Of a DNA stretch of 64,000 bases, positions 43,685 to 54,229 are shown one piece after another. The translations under genes and the position numbers were made by a program. The notes beneath the pieces were generated by a model. That model saw only the letters and a program-made list of their open reading frames with translations, searched no databases and had not been told where the DNA came from. Location of the stretch: positions 4,154,001 through 4,218,000 of the forward strand of contig NZ_CP121112.1 in NCBI RefSeq assembly GCF_029625295.1, written 5' to 3'. How positions within the stretch are numbered: the stretch's first letter is position 1; each line of letters starts with the position of its first letter. The stretch is from Flavobacterium gyeonganense (lineage in GTDB: Bacteria; Bacteroidota; Bacteroidia; Flavobacteriales; Flavobacteriaceae).

Positions 43685-45040
43685 ATGCTCAATATATCTA
43701 AAGATAATAATGTACTGATAACTCCGGGCAAATACAAATCTATTACCAGCGTTGCCCGCAGACCGCATTATAAAATTTTAAACAGGGTTATCATAGGGTT
43801 TTTGATTTTTCTGATTGCATGTCTTTTTCTGCCATGGACACAGAATATCTCAGGAAGTGGTTCGGTAACTACTTTAAAACCAGATCAAAGACCGCAAACG
43901 GTTCATAACGCCATTGCCGGAAGAATCGAAAAATGGTATGTGCAGGAAGGTGATTATGTGAAAAAAGGCGATACAATTGTTTTTATTTCTGAAGTAAAAG
44001 AAGACTATCTGGATCCAAATCTTGTTGGGAACACAAAACAACAGGTAGATGCTAAGAAAATGGCGGTTGAATCCTATGGAGATAAGGTGAATTCACTTGA
44101 TGTTCAGGCGCAGTCACTTAGTACTGAAAGGGAGTTAAAATTACAGCAGGCACAGAATAAAATCAAACAAGCCCAGTTGAAAATCAAGAGTGATAGTATG
44201 GATCTTGAAGCGATAAAAACGCAGTTAAGAATTGCTAAAACCCAATTTGACCGTTCAACAGCGCTTAATAAAGAAGGTTTAAAGCCACTTACAGATGTTG
44301 AACAGAAAAGATTGAAACTTCAGGAATCTGAAGCATATATCGTTACACAGCAAAATAAGCTTTTGAGCAGTAAAAATGAATTAATAAATGCAAAAGTCGA
44401 AATAAACCGAATCACAGCTGAGTACACTGAGAAAATCTCGAAATCAAAAAGCGATAAGTTTACTGCATTAAGTACACAATACGATACAGAAGCTCAGGTA
44501 AATAAACTGGAGAACCAATATGTAAATTACCGCATTAGAAATGGTTTGTACTACATTACAGCGCCACAAAGCGGATATGTAAACCGTGCTTTGCTTGCAG
44601 GTTTAGGAGAAACAATCAAAGAAGGGACTCCAATTGTCAGCATTATGCCGGCAAGTTATGATATTGCGGTAGAAACCTATGTTGATCCTATCGATCTGCC
44701 ATTGGTGCACCGTGGCGCAAAAGTACGTGTCTGGTTTGATGGATGGCCGAGAATAGTATTTTCGGGCTGGCCTGGGTTATCTTATGGAACTTATGGAGGA
44801 AAAATTGTCGCAATCGAAAATTTTATCAGTTCTAATGGAAAATACAGGGTTCTGGTTTCACCTGACGGTCCTGATAATAAATGGCCAAAAGAATTGAGTA
44901 TAGGGGCAGGCGCACAAAGTATCGCATTGCTGGAAACCGTTTCAGTAGGGTACGAAATATGGCGTAATCTGAATGGTTTTCCTCCAAATTATTATAAAGC
45001 AGACGAAAAAGAGGCGAAGGATGGCAAAGACAAAAAATAA
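43685..45040 (+). CDS. HlyD-family membrane fusion (adaptor) protein
   Basis: This 451-residue protein links the inner-membrane ABC exporter to the outer-membrane channel. It has one N-terminal membrane anchor (about residues 32-52), then a biotinyl-lipoyl-like segment split around a long alpha-hairpin. The first half is AGRIEKWYVQEGDYVKKGDTI (family-typical) and the second is YITAPQSGYVNRALLAGLGE. The coiled-coil hairpin, rich in Gln, Lys and Glu, spans about 110-280. It starts 2 bases after the ABC stop codon and overlaps the TolC gene by 20 bases, so the three are one translationally linked operon. Confidence 0.92.
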   Translation: MLNISKDNNVLITPGKYKSITSVARRPHYKILNRVIIGFLIFLIACLFLPWTQNISGSGSVTTLKPDQRPQTVHNAIAGRIEKWYVQEGDYVKKGDTIVFISEVKEDYLDPNLVGNTKQQVDAKKMAVESYGDKVNSLDVQAQSLSTERELKLQQAQNKIKQAQLKIKSDSMDLEAIKTQLRIAKTQFDRSTALNKEGLKPLTDVEQKRLKLQESEAYIVTQQNKLLSSKNELINAKVEINRITAEYTEKISKSKSDKFTALSTQYDTEAQVNKLENQYVNYRIRNGLYYITAPQSGYVNRALLAGLGETIKEGTPIVSIMPASYDIAVETYVDPIDLPLVHRGAKVRVWFDGWPRIVFSGWPGLSYGTYGGKIVAIENFISSNGKYRVLVSPDGPDNKWPKELSIGAGAQSIALLETVSVGYEIWRNLNGFPPNYYKADEKEAKDGKDKK

Positions 45041-46439
45041 ATTGAGACATGCTGCAGCGCTGTTTTCTTTCTTGTTTTTATTCGGCTTTTCTAATTTATA
45101 CAGCCAGGATTTTAATAAAGAAGAACTGAGTTACAGCGAGTTTTTAGGATATGTAAAAAAATATCATCCGCTGGTAAAGCAGGCCAATCTTGAGATTAGT
45201 ACTGCTCAGGCTGCATTAATGCTGGCTCGTGGGGGATTTGATCCTAAAATTGAAGTCGATTACAATAAAAAAGAATTTAAAGGTACAGAGTATTATTCGC
45301 TATTAAACAGCAGTTTTAAAATTCCAACCTGGTACGGAATTGAAATCAAAGCCGGTTTTGACCAGACAGATGGACAATACTATAATCCGCAGAATCGTAC
45401 TCCTGAAGCCGGTCTGACTTCTTTAGGAATCAATGTTGCCTTAGGACAGGGAATGTTTATCAACCAAAGAATGGCAGATGTACGGGAAGGAAAACTGCAG
45501 GTAAAACTGAGTGATGCGCAGCGAAAACTAAGGGCAATCGAGGTTTTATACAAAGCCAGCGAAGCATATTTTGAATGGAGGAAAAGTTATAATGAAGCTG
45601 AGTTATATAAACGATATCTGGGCTTTGCAAGCACGCGTTTTCAGGGTGTAAAAAAACTGATTGAACTGGGCGATGCGCCATCAATTGATAGTGTAGAAGC
45701 CGGAATTACTGTTCGAAACCGTGAATTAAATGTAGAAAACGGAAATTTGAAATTAGCGAAAGCAAAATTGAACCTGTCGAATTATTTATGGATCGAAAAT
45801 GTACCTGTTGAACTGGATGATAGTGTTAAACCGGAAGAAAATTTAATTAAAACCCTTGAAGAAACGCTGAGAACAGATTCCATGATGGTTGATGTTGAAA
45901 CGCTGGATTCTCATCCAAAAATACAGGCTCTGGAAACCAAAATGTCAATTCTTGAAGTTGGAAGACAGTTAAAAGCGAATTCATTGCTTCCAAAATTAAA
46001 TGTGGGCTATAACTATATTTCTGAACCTTCCTACTTCAATTCTTTCAACGCCGATGATTATAAGTTCAATGTTGATTTTAGTATTCCGATTTTTTTGAGA
46101 AAGGAACGCGGAAGCCTGAAACTGGCAAAATTAAAAATTCAGGATTTAAAATATGATATAGATCAGCAGCGACTGGAACTTAAAAATAAAATTAAAGCAC
46201 AGCAGACTGAAATTGCTTCTTTGAAAAGGCAGAAAGGTGTAATTGATAATCTGGTAAAAGATTACATGACAATGCTGAATTCGGAAGAAAAACTGTTTTC
46301 CTTCGGTGAAAGTTCTATATTTCTGATTAATTCCAGAGAAAATAATCTGGTGAGTGCCAAACTATCACAAATTAGCATTGAAAATCAGTTTTACATTTCA
46401 AATGCCGAATTGTTTAAAATACTTGCAAATCCTGATTGA
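45021..46439 (+). CDS. TolC-family outer-membrane channel
   Basis: The protein (472 residues from the ATG at 45021) has a signal peptide (AALFSFLFLFGFSNLYSQ). It shows the two-fold repeated helical pattern of TolC channels, for example SYSEFLGYVKKYHPLVKQANLEI and its counterpart DVETLDSHPKIQALETKMSI. The start at 45021 overlaps the HlyD gene; the frame reaches back to 44973, inside HlyD. It completes an ABC-HlyD-TolC tripartite exporter. A bidirectional terminator follows. Confidence 0.92.
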   Translation: MAKTKNKLRHAAALFSFLFLFGFSNLYSQDFNKEELSYSEFLGYVKKYHPLVKQANLEISTAQAALMLARGGFDPKIEVDYNKKEFKGTEYYSLLNSSFKIPTWYGIEIKAGFDQTDGQYYNPQNRTPEAGLTSLGINVALGQGMFINQRMADVREGKLQVKLSDAQRKLRAIEVLYKASEAYFEWRKSYNEAELYKRYLGFASTRFQGVKKLIELGDAPSIDSVEAGITVRNRELNVENGNLKLAKAKLNLSNYLWIENVPVELDDSVKPEENLIKTLEETLRTDSMMVDVETLDSHPKIQALETKMSILEVGRQLKANSLLPKLNVGYNYISEPSYFNSFNADDYKFNVDFSIPIFLRKERGSLKLAKLKIQDLKYDIDQQRLELKNKIKAQQTEIASLKRQKGVIDNLVKDYMTMLNSEEKLFSFGESSIFLINSRENNLVSAKLSQISIENQFYISNAELFKILANPD

Positions 46440-46459
46440 TATTTTTTTTCTTTTCCAGG

Positions 46460-46494
46460 CCACTTATTTATTCAGGTAAAATAAGTGGTTTTTT
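46460..46494. terminator. Terminator after the TolC gene
   Basis: CCACTTATT pairs with AATAAGTGG, followed by six T residues. It lies between convergent genes and may work in both directions. Confidence 0.85.
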
Positions 46495-46508
46495 ATTTCA
46501 ACACTTAC

Positions 46509-46865
46509 TTAGTTCAACAGTTCAGAAGTTGTTGTTCTAATGCAATGTTCGGTTCCCAGATAAAGCGGATTTCCATGTTTTTCTGACCAGAATCCTTCCA
46601 GTAAATCTTTGGTGATACAGCGGTAAACGGCAACTCCTTTGTATGTTTTTTTATCTTCACCTTTATAACTGAAATTAATTACCAGGATATTATCTTTAAA
46701 AAAACCGGAACCTTTTTGTTCATGATTACCGATCATCCATTTGGCTTTAATGCGGTTGTTTTCATCAAGAGAAAGTGTCAGTATGCCTTTGTAAGTCATT
46801 TCATCAGAACCGTCCTGATTGCTTCCGGAAATGGAATAGCTGCCAATTAAATCTTGTATTATCAT
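46509..46865 (-). CDS. Unknown small beta-rich protein
   Basis: I do not recognise this 118-residue cytoplasmic protein. It begins MIIQDLIGSYSISGSNQDG and alternates short hydrophobic strands, for example GILTLSLDENNRIKAKW and ILVINFSYKGEDKKTYKGVAVYR. This is consistent with a small beta-barrel of the lipocalin-like or FABP-like kind; that is a guess from strand pattern. No signal peptide is present. It lies 59 bases downstream of the dioxygenase gene on the same strand, so it could be co-transcribed. Confidence 0.55.
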   Translation of the reverse strand: MIIQDLIGSYSISGSNQDGSDEMTYKGILTLSLDENNRIKAKWMIGNHEQKGSGFFKDNILVINFSYKGEDKKTYKGVAVYRCITKDLLEGFWSEKHGNPLYLGTEHCIRTTTSELLN

Positions 46866-46924
46866 TACTTGTTTAGGTTTTAAAAGAAATAGGCAAATAT
46901 ATTAAAAATAACATTTTGACTTCT

Positions 46925-47848
46925 TTATAGCCATTCTCCTGAAGTATTATAATCATTTGGCAAATAAGTAAGATACTGAACCATTCTTGGTGTTTTCCCT
47001 TTGTTTGCTGTTGCGCAATGTGGTAAAGCGTTGTTCCATATTATAAAATCGCCTGCATTGCCTGCAACAGGTTTTGGTCGTAATGTTTCAACAGCTTTTT
47101 CCCTTGGATTTTCATCAGGACCAAGATCATCCAACCATTGATTTATTTGATTGTGGAAACCCGGAACACAATGAAATGCACCATCATCAGGTCCGCAATC
47201 AGTTAGATAAAGCAGACCCTGAAGTCCGAATGTGAGTGGTTGTTTTAAACTGGTATCCCAATGAATCGGGCTTCCTAAAAAAGTAAACTGATTGTTTTCA
47301 GGCGGATTAAAGCTTACTTTGTCAATTGTTTTATAAATGTTGTTAGTTTTATAAAGCTGCTCATAGGCTTTTTTTATTATAGGAGAAAATCGGTTTTTAT
47401 TTAGGGTTTCATGGTCAGAAAAATTAAGCATCAGCCCTTTCTGATCCTCATGTCTCACATACCAGGTTTCTTTTTTATCGGGATCCATTTGTAGGTATTC
47501 CCAGATAGCCTTTTGTGTAGCTTCGCAGTCTTCTTTTGAAATAGCATTTTTTACCACTACATAACCATTTTTTTTCCAGAATTGAAGGTCCTCTTCAGTA
47601 AGTACATTTTCTGTTAAATCTTCTATTTCAGTGGCAATGTCCTTTTTTCTTCCATTAACCCAGGATTTGAAATCTTCAAAATCAGGCTTTTGGGTGTATA
47701 AAAATTGTAAAGTGTCCTCCATGCTTATACCCAGTCGAAATAAAGTTTTAATTTCATTGTTCCAGGTGTAGTTATCCTTTTTTTCAGAAGAAAAATGATC
47801 AGGATTTACTGAGCGTTTCCATAAATTTTCAAGAATATTCCAGGGCAT
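46925..47848 (-). CDS. Phytanoyl-CoA dioxygenase (PhyH) family protein
   Basis: This 307-residue protein belongs to the Fe(II)/2-oxoglutarate-dependent PhyH oxygenases. The family start motif FWKKNGYVVVKNAISKEDC lies at about residues 89-107. The metal triad fits HWD (SPIHWDTSL, about 198-206) with the distal His in WNNALPHCATANKG and the 2-oxoglutarate Arg in TPRMVQYL. The first ~80 residues are an N-terminal extension of unknown role. Such enzymes hydroxylate diverse substrates, so the substrate cannot be named. It is divergent from the hybrid sensor gene with no link visible. Confidence 0.88.
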   Translation of the reverse strand: MPWNILENLWKRSVNPDHFSSEKKDNYTWNNEIKTLFRLGISMEDTLQFLYTQKPDFEDFKSWVNGRKKDIATEIEDLTENVLTEEDLQFWKKNGYVVVKNAISKEDCEATQKAIWEYLQMDPDKKETWYVRHEDQKGLMLNFSDHETLNKNRFSPIIKKAYEQLYKTNNIYKTIDKVSFNPPENNQFTFLGSPIHWDTSLKQPLTFGLQGLLYLTDCGPDDGAFHCVPGFHNQINQWLDDLGPDENPREKAVETLRPKPVAGNAGDFIIWNNALPHCATANKGKTPRMVQYLTYLPNDYNTSGEWL

Positions 47849-48079
47849 ATCTGTTAGTTTTGAGGTTATTAAAAAACGAAATCAACTCAAAAATAATTAT
47901 TTTGATTAAAATACTTGTTTTTTATTCAATGTAATGCAAATACTAAATTTATGTTTGAGATTTTATTAATAATATATATATATCTAAAATTATAGTTTTT
48001 TATCTTTTTTATTGTAATTTTTTAAATTATTGATAATTTTAGTGTTTAATTATGCTTTCTAATTTAATATAAACTAATC

Positions 48080-51000
48080 TTGAAGAATTTTTTTATAACA
48101 TTGATTTTATTAATGGGATTTTACGTACCAGTTTCTTCACAGGAAACTCAGGTGAAATTTCTTGATATTTCAGATGGTCTATCCAATAATTCGGTTGTGA
48201 CCATATTTCAGGATACAGATGGATATATGTGGTTTGGAACCTATGACGGACTAAATCGATATGACGGCTATAATTTTAAGGTATTCCGTAACCGGATTAA
48301 TGACAAAAAGTCGCTGCCTTTTAATACGATTTATAACATCGAAGGAGATTCTAAAAATAATATTTGGATTGGCGGTGCAAATGGTGTCTGTGTTTACAAT
48401 AAAACCAGTGCTGCGTTTCATCCTGTTAAACATATTTCATTAAATAAAAAGCCTGAAATTGTCAAAGATATAATTCATCAGGTAAAAGCTATTTCTAAAA
48501 ACAGTGTTTTAGTTGCCTCCCAAAACTTAGGCTTACTTGTATTTGAAAACGGTTCTTTTGTCGGAAGTAGCGTTCCGCTTCTGATGTCCGGAAACAGAAA
48601 TGTAGTTCATAATTATGATGCAGTAGCTGTTCAAAATGATACGAAAAACAATCGGTGCTGGATATATGTCAGGAATGTTGGGCTTTGTGTATATAACAAT
48701 GATTCAAAACGGCTAAAAGTTATTTTTCCGTTTGCTGTAGAAGTAAAAACCCTGGAACTAGCTTCAGATGGAAACCTTTGGTTTGGAACAGATGAGGGGC
48801 TTTTTCTATTTAACACAAAATCAGGTTTTTTCTCTGAGAATTACTTCTCTGGGAGATGTACAGTTTCTGACATTCTTATCGATAAGAAAAAAGAAATGTG
48901 GGTGACTACAGATGGGAATGGTATTTATAAAGTTACAGGAAAAGAAAAAAAGCAGTTCTGTACAGTTCTGTAAAAGAAAACAAACTCTTAAAAAGTAATT
49001 CTGTCTGGAGCATTTACGAAGATAAAGCAGGAAATAAATGGATTGGTACTTTGCGTGGCGGAATCAGTATGCTTAGCAATTCGGCAGTGTATTTTAAAAC
49101 AATCCGGTACAATGCCAATGATCCTGCAGAGAATTTTATATTATCATTCTGCGAAGACGAAAAAAACAATTTATGGGTTGGAACAGACGGTGCAGGACTG
49201 AAATACTGGGACCGCAGGACAAATACCTATATTAATTATGGAAATAAGCTTTCGAGTAAATTTATAACGGGTATTGTAAGGGATAATAACAATGAAATAT
49301 GGCTTTCTACATGGGGAGGCGGTGTAAACAGGATTAATCCGAAAAATAACTCAGTAACACCCTTTTCATGTTACAATCCTGTTACGAAACAAGTAGAAAA
49401 AAATATTTGGTTTGTTTATAAAGATTCAAAATCAAATATTTGGGCAAGTGCAACAAACGAAGGTGCATTGTATCTTTTTGACCGTGTTAAAAGCAGTTTT
49501 GTGCTTTTTGATAAATCAATAAATAATCTGCAGTGCATGACAGAAACGTCAGACGGCAAGCTCTGGGCCGGAAATTATTCTGTGCTGTATTCTATCGAAA
49601 AAGAATCCAGGAAAATCAATAAAGTGACCATTGGCAATCCTGTTCGCTGTATTCATGAAGACAAAGATAAAAACCTCTGGCTTGGAACGCAGGAGGGAGG
49701 CTTACTGCTGTTTGACCGAAAAACGAATTCGTTTAAAAGGCTTACTACAGATGACGGACTTTCTTCCAATACTATTTTGAGACTGCTTGAAGACAAAGAA
49801 GGAAATCTATGGATGAGTACTTATAATGGTATTTGCAGGTTTGATAAGAAAAGAAAGACTTTTAGGAATTTCTCTGTAAATGACGGTCTTCAGAGCAATC
49901 AGTTTAGTTTTAATGCCGGGATTAAATTGTCTACAGGCGAATTTCTGTTTGGAGGTATAAATGGTTTCAATAGTTTTTTTCCCGGAGATATTAAAAGTTT
50001 CAGTCAGGAAAACCATCTGTTGCTTACAGACTTTTACGTAAATAATCAGCCGATTGAGGAAAGTAAAGCGGAGATTGACAGACACTCAGATAAAATAAAA
50101 GAAGTGAGTTTAGATTATGACCAAACCACTTTGTCACTGGAATTTGTCGCTTTAGATTTTAACAATGCAGATAAGATTAATTATGCTTACTTGTTAGATG
50201 GCTGGGATCAGCAATGGAATTATGTAGGGCAGAACAGAAAAGCCAATTATTCCAGATTGCCTGAAGGGAAATATACTTTTAAAGTAAAAACCACCAATTT
50301 CAAAGGAGGCTGGAATAAAGAGGTTAGTTTAGTTTCTATCCAGGTTTTACCGCCATGGTACAGAACCTGGTGGGCATATTCTTTGTATTTACTGGCAATT
50401 GCCGGAGGTCTTTTTGTATATCTGGATTATCAGAAGAATAAAGAAAAATTAAAATACAAGGTTAAAATTGCAGAGCTTGAAAGTAAAAAAGAAAAGGAAA
50501 TTGCAGAGAAACAGTCGTCAATGTTTACTTATATTTCACATGAATTCAGAACACCACTTTCACTGATTATAAATCCATTGAAAAAAGCGGTTCAGAAAGA
50601 AAGTGTTCAAAATGGTTCTTCCGGAAGTGATTTAGCGATTGCACACCGAAACGCCCGCCGGCTTTTGAGTCTGGTCGATCAGCTTTTGCTTTTTAGAAAA
50701 GCTGAAAATGATGCAGATTCTCTTCGCTTATCTCCTATAAATGTCAATAATCTTTGTAATGAAGTATATCAGTGTTTTGTAAATCAGGCGAAAGACAAAA
50801 ATATTGAGTACAATTTTACTATTCCGGATCATGAAATTGTGATTATTGGGGATTATGAAAAAATTGAGATTTCATTATTTAACCTGATGTCGAATGCTTT
50901 TAAATACACCTCAATTGGTGGAAAAATTGATCTTAAACTATCAGAGACAGATGATGAAGTTCACCTTGAAATTACAGATAACGGTGACGGAATCGATAAA

Positions 51001-52116
51001 AAAGATATTGAGGTGATTTTCGAAAAATTCAAACAAATCAATTCGAAAGTTTCAATTGGAACCGGTTTTGGAATCGGGCTTTATATTGTAAAATATTTTA
51101 CAGACAAACATAAAGGAACCGTAAGCTGTACCAGTCAACCTGGTAAAGGAAGTACATTTAAACTGACCTTTCTAAAAGGCGACAAACATTTCGAAAATGC
51201 AGAGATTACCAATGACGTTCAGAAAAGAAGCCAGCTGTTTGATGAATTGATTATTGATGATTCGGGAGATAATACATCTGAAAATACACTTTCTGAAGCC
51301 GATTTGCAAAAAGTGATGCTTACAGAAAAACGAACCGTTTTAATTGTAGATGACAATACTGAAATCAGAAACTACTTAATCAAATTATTTGCTGAGAATT
51401 ATATCGTGTATAGTGCTGAAAATGGTGAAGAAGGTTTAAAATTGACCAAAAAGCACATGCCGGATCTGGTTATTAGTGATATAACGATGGAAGAAATGGA
51501 CGGCCTTGAGCTGTGCAGAAAAATAAAGGAAAGCAATGATTTATCGCATATTCCGGTGATTCTGCTCACGGCTTCTAAAAACCCTGAAACACATTTGCAG
51601 GGAATAAACGATGGAGCTGATGACTACATTACAAAACCATTTGATGATGAAATACTTGTTGCTCGTGTTGAATCCTTATTGAAAAACCGAAGCAATCTGC
51701 GGACATACTTTTTAAACAGTATTACTTTAAAAGAGAATACTCAGAAAGTACCGGTTGAATACCAGGAAATTTTGAAAAAATGTATTGACATTGTAGAAGC
51801 CAACATTCATAAAAAAGATTTTACGATTAAAACCTTTGCACTTGAAATGGGTATGAGCCACAGAACGCTTTATACTAAAATCAAAATTATTTCCGGACAG
51901 ACTTTAAATGCTTTTATCCGTTCGTTGAGAATCCGAAGAGCTGCCATGCTCATGCTTACCGAAGATATTAATATTGCACAGGCAAGTGCCGAAGTTGGTT
52001 TTGAAGATCCTAAATATTTCAGGCAGCAATTTGTGAAGTTATTCGGAATGACCCCATCTGAATATATTAAGAAATATAAAAGTTCTTTTAATTCTGATTT
52101 GAATATTATTAAATAA
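48080..52116 (+). CDS. Hybrid two-component system regulator (propeller-kinase-receiver-AraC), frameshifted
   Basis: This protein senses a glycan in the periplasm and activates the downstream polysaccharide locus. Domains in the corrected protein (1345 residues): signal peptide from a TTG start (MKNFFITLILLMGFY), propeller blades (about 25-690), Y_Y_Y domain (about 695-755), membrane helix (about 764-785), histidine kinase (phospho-acceptor His near 821 in YISHEFRTP, then ATPase motifs ITDNGDGI and GTGFGIGLYI), receiver (LIVDDNTEI, Asp near 1134 in VISDITM), and C-terminal AraC helix-turn-helix (about 1250-1330). As given, the frame stops at 48973. Adding one A in 48945-48951 gives GKEKKAVLYSSVKENKLL and joins the parts. 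Confidence 0.93.
48945..48951 (+). other. Frameshift site in the hybrid sensor gene
   Basis: A run of seven A residues must be eight to restore the frame. The resulting propeller blade (VWSIYEDKAGNKWIGTLRGG) matches the repeat pattern of adjacent blades. Confidence 0.88.
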
Positions 52117-52508
52117 TTGCCTTTCCCATAAAGCTATACCTAATTTTAAAACAGTTCTCCATATCTACTGAAAGCAGGATTGGAATGTAACCTCTTCAAA
52201 ATTCTTATCATGAACCAGTCAAAACGAGTAAATAGCTTTGATTTATAAGCAGTAAATCCAGTTTGTTAGAATATTCATAAAAGCACTTGGTAATTGTGTT
52301 ATGTGTAAAAAAAAGATTCTATTTTTTCGTACTTCTTATTTTTTAAGCCTAAATAATCGCTAGTTGCGAATTTGACCTCCTTTTTTTTCCATTTTACCCC
52401 TTATCAAAAGTGGGAATTACATATTTCTTTGCAGGTAATAGTAGCATTTTAAGTTGTGTTACTATATTATGTTGTAAGTGTTAGTTTTTGAGATAAGTTT
52501 TTGATCTG

Positions 52509-52598
52509 TTTAAAGAATTGAGCGTTCTTTAAAATAATATGATAAGAGTGGTTTTCTCTTATTTACTTATCTGCCCGCAGTAAAATGCTGCGGGTTTT
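52509..52598 (+). promoter_or_regulatory. Three tandem hairpins upstream of locus 2
   Basis: The 673-base gap 52117-52789 contains no gene. Within it are three successive inverted repeats: TTTAAAGAA/TTCTTTAAA (52509-52533), ATAAGAG/CTCTTAT (52542-52562), and CCCGCAG/CTGCGGG followed by TTTT (52574-52598), which looks like a terminator. They may end the sensor transcript, attenuate the locus, or act as regulator binding sites. The promoter itself is not securely located. Confidence 0.5.
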
Positions 52599-52789
52599 AT
52601 ACAAAAGTTAGATACCTGTAGAGGTCTTATAAATAATAATAACTGACTATTAACCAAACCAAAAATAAATATGAAATAATCCATAAGTAAGTTACACTCC
52701 TGTTTGCCCCAAAAAAAACAGAGATAAGAATAACCTACATTAACAATAATACCTTTAAGAATAAAAAAAACAACTAACCTAACCTTAAA

Positions 52790-54196
52790 ATGAAAGAAAT
52801 GAAAAAAAATGTATTTTTATTTTTTCTTGCTTTTTTTGCCCTTCTGTTTACAGGATGTCAAAATAATGAAGCTGATTTTCCAAGTTCTGACGACCCTACG
52901 ATAGTGGTTGCAACAACAGAAATTTATGGTGCCCCAACCAGAAAATTTGAAATAAAGGCCGCTTTGGCAGATGACCTGGGGCTAAAAAGTGTACAAATTC
53001 AAATACCTGAATTGTCACTTGATAAAGTCATTACGTTTGCAACAGAGCCTTTGCTTAAAACCTACGACTTAAGTTATTTTTTTGAGGTTCCTGCTGACAG
53101 AGGTACTTCTGAAACTTTTAAAATCAAATTAACGATTACAGATGTTTCCGGTAATACTGTTAATAAGGAAATTGACTTGCGCCTGGACGGAGAATTTGCT
53201 GCTCCGGCAATAAGTATGATGTCTCCAAAAGAAGGTGCCGTTATTTTATTATCGACAAGTAATATCATGCCGGTAAATTTTGTTGTGAATGATGATTCAG
53301 GTATCGATTATGTTCAGATTAAATGTGACGCTCTGCATATCGACGAAACAATTAAGTTAGAAGGTTCACCGCAAACATATACATTCAGCAAAGAATATGT
53401 TTTACCTCTTACTGCAGCAAATTATATATTGACAATTACGGCTTTAGATAAGTTTAAAATTCCTAATAACGGAAGCTTAAACATCAATATTGTCGCTACT
53501 AATGAATATCCTGCTCTTTATCTTTGCGATCAGCCAAAAGGGACTAATCTTGTAAGTGATGCTGTTGGTGTTCCGATGTATTTTCACGAGAAAAGCGGAC
53601 AGGATTTTGAATTTAAATATTATGCCGATAAAGACAATAAAGAAATTTATTTCTTAGGACAGGAATCTGACTTTGGTCCACACTGTTTTGGATTGGATGG
53701 GTCAGGAAACATTATTGATGATGTTGCTTCAGCACCAATTATTTTACCTACAAAAGGATATTACCTAATAAAAGTAAATCCAAATACATTAAAATATACT
53801 GCAACTAAATATACACCAACAAGTAAGGTATGGGCTGATGTGGCCAACGGATTATGGCATGATGTTGAGGCGCAAAGAAGACCTTTCGTTAGTGTTTGCG
53901 GAGGCGGAATTCAGGGTGCAACCTGGGACACTTGGGATGCATGGGTTCAGAAAGGGCTGCATTTAGCAAATAACCCGGATAATCCTTATCAATTAGTGGG
54001 AGAATATACATTGACAGGAACTATGGAAGCTACTTTTACAGGTCAATGGTGGAGCCCTTCATGGAGACTTATCAAAAATGGTATTGCAACAATGTCACCG
54101 GGTGAAAACGGTAATGCAAAATATCCTGCAGCTCCGGGTGTTTATAAAGTAGTTCTGGATACTGAACTTGAAAGAGCCTTTATAACAAAAAAATAA
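52790..54196 (+). CDS. Surface glycan-binding lipoprotein, SusE/F-like (locus 2)
   Basis: This 468-residue lipoprotein has a lipobox LLFTGCQNN (Cys at about residue 23 from the ATG at 52790; a second ATG at 52799 would also serve). Two Ig-like domains (about 40-140 and 145-245) precede a C-terminal part with DKDNKEIYFLGQES, NPNTLKYTATKY and the closing GVYKVVLDTELERAFITKK, the repeat end typical of SusE/SusF-type domains. It probably sits on the outer surface and binds the substrate of locus 2. Unusually, it lies before susC, not after susD. It is followed by susC after 33 bases. Confidence 0.75.
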   Translation: MKEMKKNVFLFFLAFFALLFTGCQNNEADFPSSDDPTIVVATTEIYGAPTRKFEIKAALADDLGLKSVQIQIPELSLDKVITFATEPLLKTYDLSYFFEVPADRGTSETFKIKLTITDVSGNTVNKEIDLRLDGEFAAPAISMMSPKEGAVILLSTSNIMPVNFVVNDDSGIDYVQIKCDALHIDETIKLEGSPQTYTFSKEYVLPLTAANYILTITALDKFKIPNNGSLNINIVATNEYPALYLCDQPKGTNLVSDAVGVPMYFHEKSGQDFEFKYYADKDNKEIYFLGQESDFGPHCFGLDGSGNIIDDVASAPIILPTKGYYLIKVNPNTLKYTATKYTPTSKVWADVANGLWHDVEAQRRPFVSVCGGGIQGATWDTWDAWVQKGLHLANNPDNPYQLVGEYTLTGTMEATFTGQWWSPSWRLIKNGIATMSPGENGNAKYPAAPGVYKVVLDTELERAFITKK

Positions 54197-54229
54197 TTTG
54201 TTATCTCATTATAAATAAAATAGCTAAAT

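Noticed and set aside
49051..52116. A stand-alone sensor kinase starting at 49051
   Set aside because: It would begin inside a propeller blade without a signal peptide; the upstream fragment supplies both.
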